The notes under the pieces are model-generated. The model was not told where the DNA came from. It did no database searches and was given only the letters and a program-made list of their open reading frames with translations. A stretch of 64,000 nt of DNA from Pontederia crassipes (lineage: Eukaryota > Streptophyta > Magnoliopsida > Commelinales > Pontederiaceae): positions 4,650,001 to 4,714,000 of the forward strand of contig JAUKPH010000018.1 of NCBI GenBank assembly GCA_030549335.1. The letters are read 5' to 3'. This document shows positions 27,401 to 40,447 of this stretch, one piece after another; position 1 is the stretch's first letter; each line of letters starts with the position of its first letter. The position numbers and the translations under genes are program-made.

Positions 27401-29960
27401 CCCATCAGTTTGATATCTGAACCTGATCAGAACAAATGCTTCTATAATTGTCTTCAGTTTTTTACTTAAGGGAAGAAAAATAATATATGAAATCAGATGT
27501 CTTTCTGACCACCATCTGATGTCTTTACCCATCATCTTATTCTAAATACTCACCTAAAAAAAATACATTGCCCTGCCCATGCCGAACACTACTAGGATCA
27601 AAGTTATGCTTGTTATTCTATTTCTAACACAGCATCTACGACTCTGGTAGATGAGGCACTTATTACAAGCAATATTTTTGTATTGACTGCTTATTATGGA
27701 GCTTTCATAGTTTGCTTTGGATAATGTGCATATTATGAATAGCTATCTGCCCATTTATTTTTCGTGTTCTACAATATCTATTTAATATGGACAAGTATTG
27801 CATTCAATGCGTTAATTCCTTCGACTTCTTCATAAGGACTCATTATTTTTGCAACTGTATTATCTTTTTGTTTGAATTTTCTTCTTACTTAGTAGATGAA
27901 CTATGTGCAGATTATGAACATGCAAAAGGATATGCAGAAGCAGATGAATAACATTGTTAGTGCTCCTGTAACAAAGGAAGGCAAAAGATTGGAAACAGCA
28001 TTAGGTCGAAACATGGAAAAAGCTGTGAAGGCAAATGTGGATGCTTTGTGGGCACGTTTCCAGGAAGAAAGCATGAAACATGAAAAGGCTGAGAAGGAGC
28101 GAATGCAACAGTTTGCAACTCTTGTTTCGAGCTGTATGAACAAAGATTTGCCAGCCTTGCTGGAGAAGGCATTGAAGAAAGAGATCTCATCAGTAGGGTC
28201 CATTGTAGGTCGTGCAATTTCACCGCTTATTTCTTCAGCTGTCACTGAATCATTTCAGGTTATAACTCACATTTTCACTTGAATGCTGCTGATTATCACC
28301 AATGTTTTTTCTCAGTGTAACACATCACTTTTCCTTGATTCCAGAGAGGTATTGGGGATAAAGCTGTGAACCAGTTGGAGAAGTCTGTCATTTCAAAGCT
28401 TGAAGCTTCAGTTACTAGGCAAATTCAAAATCAATTCCAAACTTCTGGGAAGCAAGCACTTCAGGTATTGTTCCTTATCAGCAGCACCGAATTTCTTTGA
28501 GCTAACATTTACTTTAGGCAAATATCCATTGGCTTTCAACCTTACCAGATTTAAAATTCTAACAACACATTAGTTGCTAGTAGCAACTTTATTATAGTTG
28601 GATGGAAATGAACTGTGTTGGACTTTCCCTAAAAAAATTGTGTTGGACTACAGTATATGCATCTTGTTTCCTTTTTTGCGATAGTTGATAACACTAGCAG
28701 TAGCAGCGCTTCAATAGCTTTTTAATGTCCTAAAAAAAAATAGCTTTTTAATGTTTCAGATGTTTATTTTTATCAGTCTCAGCTTGTTTTGTAGATAGCC
28801 TATTGGTGTGTTTAGATTATCTATTAAGTTTGTCAAAAATTGCAGGAAGCATTGAGGTCTTGCTTGGAATCCTCAGTAGTACCTGCATTTGAGCAATCAT
28901 GTAAAGTGATGTTTGAACAAGTAGACAATACCTTTCAGAAAGGAATGAATGAACATATAGCTGCTACACAGCAGCATCTTGAGGCAACTCACACTCCGTT
29001 GGCACTTACTTTGAGGGTAACTAGTCATGCTATCTGGATTGTTAATGCAACACAATTGAATGCAATCAAGAAATAATTGCCACTCATTATTCTTTTTTTT
29101 TCTGTTTACATGCAGGATGCAATAAATTCTGCTTCATCAATCACCCAGAATCTATCTGCTGAGTTGCTTGATGGCCAGAGGAAGTTGGTAGCTCTTGTTG
29201 CTTCTGGAAACTCTAATGTTCTACACCCTGTTGGTGTGCAGCAGCCCAATGGCCCTATGGGCGCTATTCCTGAGATGGTAAACTTGAATTCCTTATTCGT
29301 CTGATGAAATTGCATTGCTGAGATATCCTGAAGAATGCACGAGAATAGTATCTATTGAATGTTTATGTTTACACACAACAGGGGTTGTCTCTTCAGCAGG
29401 TTGAAGCACCTATGGATCCCACAAAGGAGATTGCAAGAATGATTTCAGAACGCAAGTATGAGGAAGCATTTACCATGGCTCTTCAAAGAAGTGATGTATC
29501 AATTGTGTCTTGGTTATGTGCACAGGTAAACTATAGGCATAGCTGTTCAGATGATTCAATTTTCATGGCTTCACTTTATCTTTTTAATTTATACTTCTTT
29601 TTGCCATCTAAAAAATTGTTACATGACCTCCTGTGAATTAACCTTTTCCAGGTTGATCTTCATGCAATCTGCTCAACTGTTCCACTGCCCCTTAGCCAAG
29701 GAGTTCTTTTGGCCCTTCTTCAGCAGTTAGCATGCGATATCAATAATGAGACATCGAGAAAGGTGGCTTGGATGACTGATGTAGCCGTGATGATCATTCC
29801 AACTGATCCGATGATCGCATTGCATGTGAGGCCAATTTTTGAGCAGGTGTACAACATACTGGCCCATCAAAGATCACTTCCGACAACCACTCCATCAGAA
29901 GCGACCAACATAAGGCTACTAATGCATGTTATAAATTCTGTACTTATGAGCTGTAAATGA
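21449..29960 (+). CDS. VCS: VARICOSE/EDC4-type mRNA-decapping scaffold, twelve exons
   Basis: The plant counterpart of EDC4/Ge-1, the cytoplasmic P-body scaffold that binds DCP1 and DCP2 and promotes mRNA decapping. Inferred exons: 21449-22228, 23275-23324, 23406-23562, 23707-23925, 24423-24551, 24767-26368, 27911-28258, 28345-28464, 28846-29016, 29116-29277, 29400-29525 and 29652-29960. All are GT/AG and in phase, giving about 1390 aa. Residues 1-183 are a Pro/Ser-rich leader. [15 protein letters not shown] starts the conserved core, followed by WD40-type repeats ([52 protein letters not shown]). A long acidic Ser-rich linker fills exon 6. The helical C-terminal region ends with [17 protein letters not shown] and the terminal [12 protein letters not shown]. 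Exon 7 could start at 27896 and exon 11 at 29382 instead, both in frame. Intron 6 carries a LINE fragment. Confidence 0.95.
26399..27306 (-). mobile_element. 5'-truncated LINE in intron 6 of the decapping gene
   Basis: About 0.9 kb of LINE 3' end in antisense to the gene. On the minus strand it encodes part of the ORF2 zinc-binding RVT domain: [20 protein letters not shown] then [19 protein letters not shown]. The last part of the reading is out of frame with the rest. Its poly-A shows as a T-run at about 26398-26406 on the plus strand. A near-exact 12-bp target duplication, GGACATGTTTAT at 26387-26398 and GGATATGTTTAT at 27307-27318, brackets it. It lies wholly inside the intron, leaving both splice sites untouched. 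Confidence 0.9.
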
Positions 29961-30655
29961 CAACCATGAAAATGTCATTTCTGGATCTTCGAAAGGGTGT
30001 TGAACTGTAGCAAGTTGATTATGTTTATTGGATGTATAGAGAAACCCTAAAACCTAGCAAGAAAGATGGCAAGAAACTTGACCGACCTCTTTTTTTTTTT
30101 GTTATGTACACATTAGGAGCGGATCATGTGATCCATTTTTATTTTGGATGTTGTCTATCACCCCTCGACTTGGACTAAGAATTTATGCAGCGTATTTAAG
30201 GCGTCAACCTTTTGTATCATTTTAGAAATTTTGAGCATAATTGGAGCTATCTTTATCCTCATTATTATTATGTTACGATGGCAATTTATCAGTTCTTCCA
30301 GCTATCCAAGCATTATTTCTTGTAAGTTGTAACAAAACCACCTTGTGATTCAAGTTCTCTTTACGAAAAATGTGGGTGTTGGGAAAAGTTCGAGTGATAG
30401 CAGATTGTCACCAAAAGCATAAGTTAGTGCATATTGTGATTAAAAAAAAATGCTCAGTTGCCATCCTTCTATTTTTTTTGGCTTATGATTGTTTTTTTCA
30501 TTTTAACTGTTTTACGACCTGTAGTTACATCTATATTTCATTATTTCTTTTTTGCATTTAAAGTGGCACCGGTGACATGGTCCGATTCAACCTAAAATTA
30601 TTTGAGATGTACGTCAGATAAAATTGTAATTGTTTTATGTTCTAACTCCATCACA
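29961..30655. other. 3' flank of the decapping gene
   Basis: Probably 3' UTR at first, then intergenic sequence. No further gene seen. Confidence 0.5.

Positions 30656-30733
<78 letters not shown>
30656..30733. repeat. (ATT)n microsatellite
   Basis: About 26 near-perfect ATT/TTA units running directly into the left end of the LTR at 30734. A conceptual poly-Tyr frame across it is an artefact of the repeat. Confidence 0.95.
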
Positions 30734-30739
<6 letters not shown>

Positions 30740-31375
30740 GTCCCCAAAATTTGGCCTCAATTTAAAATTTGTCGAACCCTAGGCGACGTCACTTGACATG
30801 ACCTAATTTTATAAAAACTTTTGCAGCGGGAACATAATCATATATAAACATAGAACATCAATATCATAACAGCGGAAGACTTCATAAGTAAATAAAATCT
30901 CAAGATATATAAACTGACACATGGGCCTAGTAGGCTCTAACATATACCTAATATAAGGTTCATCATACATAAATGAGTTCAAGTGAAGTACATGACTCAA
31001 TAAGAGGCCCATAAGCCATACATACTTCACCTTTATAAGGGTTCATCATCATGACATGAAAGAAATAAATAATTTGGGCCGTAGCCCGACAGATCCATAT
31101 GCAATGTCGCTGTCGCGAGGCTCTCGCCGCCAAACCTAAGCCTCATCTATATCTGCACGGATCCATGGGGTGCAGAAAATTTCTCCCGTTAGAGTATGTT
31201 GAGGCCCATGCATGCTATGATCTTATATCATGATTTTTATATGTCATGACATATGCATTTCATCATTATGGAACATAAATCATATGCATGCTATGAGTTA
31301 CTTATGCATACTATATGGCATGTGAGCATATCATCATGGCAAGATAAGATAACATGTAACATCATAATATTTAGA

Positions 31376-31510
31376 TTATGCATATCATAACTTACCATCA
31401 TACATAACATTATGCTAATGCATATCATATCTTATCATCATGCTTAACATTATGCTAATGCATATCATATCTTATTATCATACTTATCATTATGATATTG
31501 CATATCATGA
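31376..31510. repeat. tandem repeat, about 47-bp unit
   Basis: Roughly three imperfect copies of a unit containing TTATGCTAATGCATATCATA. It lies inside the LTR at 30734-33780. Confidence 0.8.
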
Positions 31511-31764
31511 TCTTGTCTTACTTTACTTTGTCATCTTTGTTCATGACATCATATGATGTGACAAGTGGACATTCATATTGCATCCTCATAGGTGCATACT
31601 TCTTCATACTTTTTTGTCATCTTTAACTTTATGTCCCAAGTTATTCATCATTCATCTTTTCATCTTTCATCTTTACTTAGATACTTTCTTATCTTGTTGA
31701 TTGAGAAGTTCATGTTGGCTCGTCGATCTTAACTTGACTTTACTTAACTAGGCCGAGATCTTTT

Positions 31765-32080
31765 TGTCTCGTTGAAGGTCACACCTTGTCCACTCTTATG
31801 TGGGGTCTTGGTCTCCGAGAATGCCACACCTTGTCCACTCTATGGTGGGTCTTGGTCATCCCATAGTTCCTTTATCAAGATCTTTTATCCCATGAGAAGC
31901 CACACTTGTCCACTCTTATGTGGGGTCTTGGTCTTTCCTTAGGGTCTTGGTCTTTCCTTAGTTCTTTTATCGGAATCTTTTGTCCCATGAGAAGCCACAC
32001 TTGTCCACTCTTATGTGGGGTCTTGGTCTTCCCTGAGAGCCACACCTTATTTCCTCAAAGGGGGTATTGGTCTCCCACTT
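31765..32080. repeat. tandem repeat, TTGTCCACTC/GGGGTCTTGGTC unit
   Basis: Four to five imperfect copies of a block containing CCACACTTGTCCACTC followed by TATGTGGGGTCTTGGTC. Spacing varies from about 55 to 120 bp and there is a further small internal duplication near 31930. It lies inside the LTR at 30734-33780. Confidence 0.85.
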
Positions 32081-32239
32081 ACATCCGACGACATCAACAA
32101 GACACCTTCATCAATCCGTTTTTTAATTACGTTCATCAATACATACAATCATTCAATACATGTTGCATGTTTTAAGCATATTTAAAGTCATACATACTTC
32201 AAATCATGCTAAGTGTGGACATTCAATCATAACCAATCA

Positions 32240-32710
32240 TCTTCCAGAACGGACGATCGTTTCGATACGATCGACCGTTGGCTAGTATCGAACAACCGTT
32301 AGGATTATCGGTCGACCGTTATGGTCTTTTCGGACGACCGAAATCAGACTTCGGTTCGTCCGCTAATCACAGTGTGTGACAGCCACTCAAATCGGTTGAC
32401 TGCTGAGATATCGGTCGACCGATACTTGATTTTCGGACGACCAAAATAAGGCGCTCGAATGTCCGCTAATCACAGAATGTGTCGAATATTTTGACAACAC
32501 ATATCGGACGACCGTTAGCATATCAGCCGACCATTACATTGTTATCGGACAATCGAAATAGGGTGTTTGGTCGTCCGCTAATCATAGAATGTTCGACTCT
32601 TTCCAAAACGGATGACCATTATAGAATCGGTCGACCGTTAGACATAGTGTGACACTACAAATGCCTCCAGAACGGCCGACCGATACCTTATCGGTCGCCC
32701 GTTTTGGACT
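32240..32710. repeat. array of TCGGTCGACCG-type palindromes (LTR D)
   Basis: More than a dozen exact or near copies of ATCGGTCGACCGTT and the related TCGGACGACCG. A looser higher-order unit of about 110-120 bp ends in CCGCTAATCACAGAATGT. The core TCGGTCGACCGA is its own reverse complement. Confidence 0.85.
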
Positions 32711-33780
32711 GGCAGATACACGATTTCTACATCATTTCTTTTCAAATCTTACATACATTGATGTATTGAACACATACTTGATACCAAATATCATATAAGA
32801 CATTTCTTAACATTCTTAATATTTTAATCATGAACCATAAAGAGATTTTCAAATAAAACATACAATATGCTACTCACACTTATAATTGTGCATAAGCTTT
32901 TCATAACTTCATAATAAACATTCTAATAGTGAACATAATGAACAAAAGAGCATTAACTATGAATCATTCTAAGCATGATTAGCAATAGCATGGTGAGCAT
33001 GATAACATGAAACATATTACATTTTACTCATGATTACTAATGAACATAAATCACTAATGCACATTCCCTAATCATACTTTAATAAAATCTAGTGTGATCT
33101 TAATGTCTCTTAATCCACAAAAGCATACATCATTAAGAGGATGATTAGAGTTGGATTCCGTCAAACATATCTTTAGAGTTTTAGATTAAAACCCTATTAA
33201 TTCAAATTTTTTCTTTATTCCTTTTTACTTCTTTTTCCTCTTCTTCTTTCTTCCAGACGGCTGGACTCCTATTGCTTGCTCTATGTTGCTTCTTCTTTGT
33301 GTGCTGGCCGTGAGATTGCAAGAGGGAGAGAGAGGTGAGTGGGGAGCTTGGAGTCTTCTTGAAGTTGTTGCCGCCACTTGCTTCTTTGTTGGAGAGAGGG
33401 AGTGCTGTGAGAGAGCTAGAGTGAGAGGAGAGAGAGAAGGTGGCTGCTGTGAGAAGAGGAGCTGGCCGTGAGAAGAGGATGAGTGAGAGAGGAGTCTTCT
33501 TGATTGCTGTTGTGTGAGAGGAGAGCAAATGAGTGGTGGTTTGCTTGATGGGAGGTTGCTGCCGAGAGTTGATGGAGGGGAAGTTACTTTCGGCTGGTGT
33601 TGGGAGAGAGGAAAGTGGGTTAGGTGAGATAAGTTTAGGGCACATAAGATTATTTATATCTCAAGCTTATGAGCTCATTAGGTTAATGAACTTTCTAATG
33701 GACCTTAAGTGACTCTAGCTTTTTATTTATTTATTTATTTCATTTTCTTTTTATTTTATTTAATTTCTGAGAATATTACA

Positions 33781-34134
33781 ATTATTATTTCAGAATTGGG
33801 TAAAGAATGTGAAATGTTGAATTACTATCACTATTATTATGAAAAGGAGTAAACATTTGGGCACTATGGTTTACTTTTTTATTATATATATAGATATACT
33901 TTAAAGGATTAATTACTTTTCAAAATATTGTGTTCCGTATGCTAATTATTTTTTAAAAAACAGACTAAAACTTGCTCACTTTAGTTCTTGGTTAATAATG
34001 CCATCAAAATAAGTTCAATTACAATCTTGACCATAAATATGTGCAAAAATTTCCCCCGAGGAACAGATTGGAGCCCATTTCATTCCTCACAAATTTTCCA
34101 AGAAGCCACTACCAGCACTAGTTGATCACCCACC
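33781..34134. other. AT-rich spacer, then J-domain gene 3' flank
   Basis: No gene seen. The last part lies downstream of the stop codon of the J-domain pseudogene on the minus strand. Confidence 0.4.
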
Positions 34135-34275
34135 TCACCGGTCGGCAGCAGCGAGCCCCGGCTGCAGCATCACGCGGCGCTTGATTGAGGCATCGTACCC
34201 CGCAGCACTCGGCCAGGTTGGACAGCGTCTCGTAGGCCCAACGGATCTCCACAAAGTCCGACCTCACCCTCCATC
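34135..34275 (-). pseudogene. J-domain (DnaJ-like) protein gene, C-terminal half
   Basis: Minus-strand sequence reads DFVEIRWAYETLSN, the end of a J-domain (helices III-IV region). After a frame change it reads GYDASIKRR and a short tail LQPGLAAADR to a stop at 34137-34135. Together with the half at 41956-42140 it gives the N-to-C order of a single short plant J-protein, of the small plastid DnaJ kind. The two halves are split by about 7.7 kb of nested insertions, and this half also has a frameshift just after TLSN. GC-rich codons set it apart from the surrounding DNA. Dead host gene. The family-level call is firm, the subfamily is inference. Confidence 0.72.
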
Positions 34276-34431
34276 ATAGGCGTGCGTCCTGAGACATGCT
34301 GTGGGACGGGCAACGCATGCAACGCCCGACCCGGCTACGTCCCGGGATGTCCCAAGGGACAGGGCTCTTGAGACGTGGAACTATGTCATATGGAGTGTAG
34401 AGCTCGAGGAGGAGACCCTGCGAGCATTGGG

Positions 34432-36568
34432 TGTAACAACCCTAATTTTTTCAGGATTTAATAAATAGATATTTTATTATTTTATTTTGAAAAATATTGT
34501 TATTAATATCACTATATTTAATAATTCCGAAAATAAAATAAAATTGAGAGGAGTTTGATTAGGGATAGGATTATTCAATTAATTTCGTAATTTATCTAAT
34601 TAAATATTAGAATAAATAGGGAGTTGTTAAAAGGATAAATTAGAGGATTTAATTTGAATGAGATTAGATAATGTGGTTAGAGAATAATTAAAAATCTGTA
34701 AACACTATAAATAAGAATAAGGGGGGTACGAACATTTTGGCTTCGTCTGCGTGATTTTCGGCTTCGTCTTCGGCGACGTCAGAGAACAAGGCGCGCAGGT
34801 ACGCAGGGGGGATTTCGTTTTCTATTGTGTCGTAATATGTTACGGTGCAATCTAGTTTGGGATTAGAATTATTACGGCCGCAATAATTATTTGCTATTGC
34901 ATCGTAAGGTTTTACAACGCAATTTAATTTTAAATTAGAAGTATTACGGCCGTAAATTTGTTTGGCCGTAATTTTCTGTTTCGGCCGTCAAGAGAGAGAA
35001 GAGTAGAGTTTTACGGCCGAGAAAAGGGTGGAGAGAGAGAATTAGAAAAAAAAAGTGTTACGACCGAAGAGTTAGGGTTTTCGGCCATAATGGAATAGAG
35101 AGGTAGAGAATTTTGGCCGTAAGGGAATAGAGAGGTAGAGAGAGAAAGAGGAATCATCTATTACGGCCGAGAAGTTGGAAGAGGGTAAAGAAAAAAAAAG
35201 AAGGTGTTTACGGCCGAAGAGTTAGGGTTTTCGGCCGTAATGGATTAGGGGAAGAGAATTTACGGTCGTAAAGATCAGAGAAGATGGAGAGAGAAAAAAT
35301 AGAGAGAGAGATTTAAAAAAAAGGGAAATTGATGTTACGGCCGTAATGAACAGGGAGTACACCACCGAGAGTTATTATTTATTTTTGAGTAAATTTTAAT
35401 TACTGATTATTATTATCATTATTAATTAATTTGATGCATTGATTATATTGTTGATGATTGATCTGTTTATATTATGATGAACTTTGATTTTGATTGTATT
35501 GTTGACCTACTTAGTTTTGAGTTCAGAATTTATCTAATCAAATTGATAATTTATTTAAAGATAGACATTTTAGGTAAATAAGATAAAAGCCGAAAGCTAC
35601 TGGGCCCATGTTCACTGATTGCCACTAAACCGGGACCAATTGAATTGAATTGAATTGAATGTGGCAGATGGTGTAAAAGCTATAGTTGTCCTGTGTATGG
35701 CCACTCGTCCCTCACCATACACGAACTCATTGAATCGTATCGGACTTGCCGTGGCACTGATCCCCCACTGGCCTGCATGAAAGTGGCATGGTGTCCCTTA
35801 ATTGACTGAGCGCTCCTCATTGAATTGGATAACTCCGAACATTAAAAATCGAATCGAATTGAATTGAAATTGGAATTGAAGTGAATGGAATTAAATCATG
35901 GTCATTTGGATATATTGGCATGGAGTTGGCAATTATTATTGCCCTATTGAATTGAATTGTTATTGGCCAATGACCATTGATTATTGAATTGAAAATTGTT
36001 AATTGAATATTGATCTATTAATCAGGCAATTGATAATTATTAATTGGAACAATTATTATTGATTTACATTGGTCTGTCGATCATAGCCTGATATATTGTT
36101 CATATTGATAAATTGTTAATTGATTATTGTATTGACTGCTCAATCGACTCATTATTGATTTTATCTTATTTTCGATTGAGCATATTGATTGTCTTTTAGA
36201 CCCTACGTACTGAGTATTTTTATACTCATGGATATTTCCTTGTACCTGGATCCGTGCAGGTGAGAGAGCTATAGATGATGGTACTGCAGATGGCTACGCT
36301 CAGTGACAGACAGATGTTGCACATGGCATTAGATCTAGTTATTTAATTTTATTACTTCTGCACTTATTAGAATTGTAAACTCATGGATGTTTTAGCATTT
36401 CGATTATTATGGATTATTAGTTATTATTTTTGAAAAGTCTTCCGCAATTATGTTTTATATTCTGCACTTTATAGATTTTATTCCGCAAAAATATTTTATA
36501 GAAAATTGAGTAGCGCCTCTGGGACGACTCTGAGCACGTGAAAGTCACGTGTGTCTCGGGGCGTTACA
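34432..36568 (+). mobile_element. solo LTR 'A' (gypsy-like) with target duplication
   Basis: 2137 bp beginning TGTAACAACCCTAAT and ending GGGGCGTTACA, flanked by a perfect 5-bp duplication TTGGG (34427-34431 and 36569-36573). It has no coding content. Inside are an ACGGCCGT palindrome array and a TTGAA-repeat stretch near 35636-35662. A single LTR with a matching duplication is the footprint of LTR-LTR recombination. Fossil, inserted into unit X. Confidence 0.85.
34873..35345. repeat. array of ACGGCCGT-type palindromes (LTR A)
   Basis: About a dozen exact or near copies of TTACGGCCGTAA or its ACGGCCGA variant, spaced irregularly among GA-rich AGAGAGAGAA stretches. Confidence 0.85.
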
Positions 36569-37572
36569 TTGGGACACGCAGGATGTCTGTGGGACGTCCA
36601 TGGGACGATGTGCGAAGGCAAGTGCAGCCACTGCCCACTTTAGCAGCGGGGCACGATAACGCCCCAGGGCAAAGGCACCCGTCCCAAGCAACCATCAAGG
36701 AGGCTGGGCGATGAGCAGGATGTGCTGGACTCTGAGTTTGAGTGGGAACAATTTTTGTGAATGGGACTTCCTAGGACGTGCGCTTGGAGTTCCTAGTGCT
36801 AGTAGGAGTCATCCATGAACAGGGACTTGATAGGCCGGATTATTGTTCCTAGTAGCAGGGGTTTTTTCCCTAGATTTTAGGGTCTTGGACAACTGGGATT
36901 AAGAGCATAGTTAAAGAGGGAGTAGGAGGACTTCTCTCCTATAAATACTCATGCAATTAGGCCATGTAACCCATCCGAGTTTTGTGAATAAAATTCTATA
37001 GGCTTTTCCCCTAAATTGAGAGTCCTTCTCAATATTGTGTTGTGTGTTTTCGTTGTGCAGGGCACAAGAATGTCCCAGGCGGGGACGTTCGAGAGAGGAG
37101 GTTGCTTGGCGTTCGTGTAGGAAGGTCCAAGGCCCCGTTGTAGAATCCCAAATTTTTATGTAAGGACAATTTGGACTTTTTGTCCAAATCCTCACGATCT
37201 CCCCGATATAAAATCCCCTATTCTTATTTTTCACCTCTTTTCTATACATCTTGGCGGCTAAGGCTTGAGGAAGGAGAAAGATAAGATCAGGAAGAAGAAA
37301 CAAGATGAAGAGAAAGAGGGAGGAAGAAAGAGGAGAAGGGAAAACTAGGATTGAAAGATATGTAAAGGGGATCCAACCCCTCTCTCTCCTCTCAAAGTTT
37401 TATTGATTTGATTGAGAGTAATAGGGCACCTTGCTCCTATTAGGGATTTGTTTGAGGAATTTATGAGTTTTATCATATCTGAGATTGTTTTATAATGATT
37501 CATGATTACATCTAAATGTTAGGATCACATAATTTAAGTTGCATAATCTGTTAAATTCGTGTCTGTTTGCAA

Positions 37573-37890
37573 TAATTGTTTGGATAGGTTTTTCTTACCC
37601 TAAAATTACAAATAATATATGGATGGAAAGCTCTTGAAGTCTAGCTTCCCCATAAATTGGTTTCATATGATTTGGAGTTGTATACAAATAGTTATGATCG
37701 AAATATCGGATCGGTATTCTTGGGAATTTTTGATTGTTTTATAATAATTATTTGGATAAGTTTTTCTTATCCAAAAATTACAAATGATATATGAATGAAC
37801 ATCTCTAGAAGTATAGTTTATACAGAAATTGGTTTCATATGATTTGAAGTTGTATACAAATAGTTATGATTCAAATATCGGACTGGTGTC
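37573..37890. repeat. 171-bp tandem duplication in LTR B
   Basis: Two imperfect copies. The word TTGGTTTCATATGATTTG recurs at 37658 and 37829, and the flanking sequences also match. Confidence 0.85.
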
Positions 37891-38286
37891 ATGCTGTCTC
37901 GAGTAACAACGAGGCCAAATTGTAATACATATAGTAAATTGAAAATATCGAATTATGGTTTGAATTTTATTCCAAGTTAAAGGTTCATGTTATCTTTCTG
38001 TAAAAATTAAAATCTGCAAAGAATAAGTATATGTTAAGTTATTAATATTTTAGTGACCGCTGGCAGAATACTGTGCATAGAATAAATTATGTTAACTGTA
38101 TGAATTTCTAGGAAAAAGTCACAACTCTTGTTAATGAATGAAAATTGTATGTTTTTAATGTGTTTTATGATGAATAGATGTTAAGAGATTATATCTGAAA
38201 TATTTATGATATTTTAAATTATTTTTATGGAAATTTTAATCTCAAAATCGAGATTTTCGGGTGGAAGATCGGACTTCCAGAACGTT

Positions 38287-38492
38287 GGCACGGCCGTGCC
38301 AGGTCCCGGAACGATCGTGACAGAAAGACGAAAAGATGGGGTCAAATCCATCATTCTATCATGCTCGTGACAATTGTTATCACGACCGTGACAGGGTAGC
38401 ACGACCGTGATGCTGTCGGTCACGACCGTGACAAAGGGTCGGGAGGATTGTATTTCTGTCACGGTTGTGACAAACTCTATCACAGCCGTGAT
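38287..38492. repeat. array of CACGACCGTG-type palindromes (LTR B)
   Basis: About eight exact or near copies of CACGACCGTGAC (one is the perfect palindrome GGCACGGCCGTGCC) in 200 bp. Confidence 0.85.
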
Positions 38493-39201
38493 AGACAGAA
38501 AAATTGATATATATTATATTTAAATTATTTTAAGGTATTTACAATTATGTATTACTAGTTGATGATTGTATATGAACCTAGATACACGAAATGCATGGAC
38601 AGCTGTAACTAGATTAAAATATAAAGATTGAGCGACGTAAACTATTTTGTTGATTGTGATAATAATGAACCCAACTGAAGAATACTGTTACTTGTCGCCC
38701 TTCAAACTGATGAAAAGAAATACTGTGCCCTGCTTCATTGTGTTAGAATTTCTCGCGGAAAATTACTGTGCCCTGCACTTTGGAGTAAGCATTTTCTAGG
38801 GGAAACAATATATATATTCCCAAGGAGCCTCGGCACCAAGGCCTAGCTAACCTACTGGAGGGCAACGATTTGATTCTTCAATTACTGATAAGATCAAAAT
38901 TGAACTGACTGACTGAACTAAAGGACTGATGATCACGAAAGTGGGATCCAATGGATTATAAAGAAACCCGAGGATATGACTGAGGCAAGGTAAGGACAAG
39001 TGCTAATCGCTTGGTATGTCTATTGTACTGACTGACTGATTAATTGATGAAATGTTTATATGTCAATTTCATTACTATTATTGATACCCTTATGATATGA
39101 ACCAATGATATGAATATTTAATGACTTTGACATGGCATGCATATATGTTCCTTGTTATTATGAAATTGTCATACATGTCATGTAGTATCCTGCATAGGAT
39201 G

Positions 39202-40416
39202 TGTAACGCCCTGAAATTCAACCCCGCCACGTGGCAAGATCAACTATCGGTTACTTTCTTTGACTCTTTTAGTGACCCAAATGGTCAATAAGAGTGATTC
39301 ATAAGCGGAAGACTAATACGAAGAAATGCGGAAGCTAAATAAATAAAAGGTACATCAATGTCTCACATAGGGCATACAAAGGTCCATGCAATAATACAAC
39401 TCTATAGGTTCCATCCAAATGAAAATACAACTCGATATGCTAAAAGATAGAGACTCCATCTATACCCTATGATAATCATGTGCACACGCCACCAAGCTGT
39501 AGTCGTCGCACACACATCAACTCGGCACGCATCCATATCAAGTACCTGTGGAGATCACACATGGAGCAAGCTCAACCGTTAGCATAAAACTAAGTGTGAG
39601 TTCGTATAAGTTATAGATTAGTTCCATCAGAATAAGCATGATGTAAATATGAAAATCATATATAAAAGTGAATCATAATATAGGAGTCGATAAAAAGGAT
39701 CATTTTTTTATTTTCTTTCTTTTCCATGTTCGATTTTATGTTCATGGTTCTTGTTCATATTCATGTTCATCTTTTGACCATTCATGTTCTTTCATCATAT
39801 CCATAGATTGGAAGAGCTCTTCTTCTTTTAGGGAATATCATTGCAGGCACGTAAATGTGCAGCTATCTAGACCATGATGGACCAGTGGAGGATCAGTGCC
39901 ACGATAAGTGCCCCGTCAGGCAAGATGACCTCGCGTAAAGCGGAAACATCTGTAGGGAAGAAACTCCCATCTAGATAAGGCAATCGAAAATCCTCCTTCT
40001 TATAAATCATGGACATGTCTCTTGATCACTTGGACCAATCAAGGCCGTAGGGAGCAAAAGTGGATCCGATTCATCATAAGTTGTTATTAAGAAAAAAGAT
40101 AATCATATGGACAAAGGTTTATCAAATCATAGTTGTTACTTAAAATCGTGTTCATTCTTTGTCCAAGATTCAGACGGCCGAAAGTTGATTGGTGATCCGT
40201 TTGATGGGTACTAATATCAGAATGGAAATTTTGATTTAAGTAATACCAAGATGGTATGCATGAAACAAAATGGATAACAATCATATTGTGATTAAATTAT
40301 AACATGGTTATTCGAATTCTTACCTGAATTAATACTTATTTATAAATCTAGATATTAAACCCTCACATCAATTAACATCCTACACAGAATCTTTATCATC
40401 CTTTTATATATATATG

Positions 40417-40447
<31 letters not shown>

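Larger units (their letters stand above)
30734..33780 (-). mobile_element. probable solo LTR (LTR 'D'), gypsy-like
   Basis: About 3.0 kb without coding sequence. Its left end (TTACGTCCCCAAAATTTGG) resembles the reverse complement of the GGGGCGTTACA end of the other LTRs in this window, and its right end is ...GAATATTACA. ATTAT-type sequence follows on the right and is also what precedes on the left, so a 5-bp duplication is possible but masked by the ATT microsatellite. Inside are three kinds of tandem or palindromic repeats and a GA-rich stretch near 33280-33630. No internal retrotransposon genes were seen, hence solo. Fossil. Confidence 0.6.

Noticed and set aside
30602-30796. open frame with a long poly-tyrosine stretch
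   Set aside because: It is a translation of the (ATT)n microsatellite and has no conserved flanks.
32240-32710. CRISPR-like look of regularly recurring short repeats
   Set aside because: Plant nuclear DNA, with irregular spacing, variable palindromic repeats and no uniform spacers. This is an LTR-internal array.
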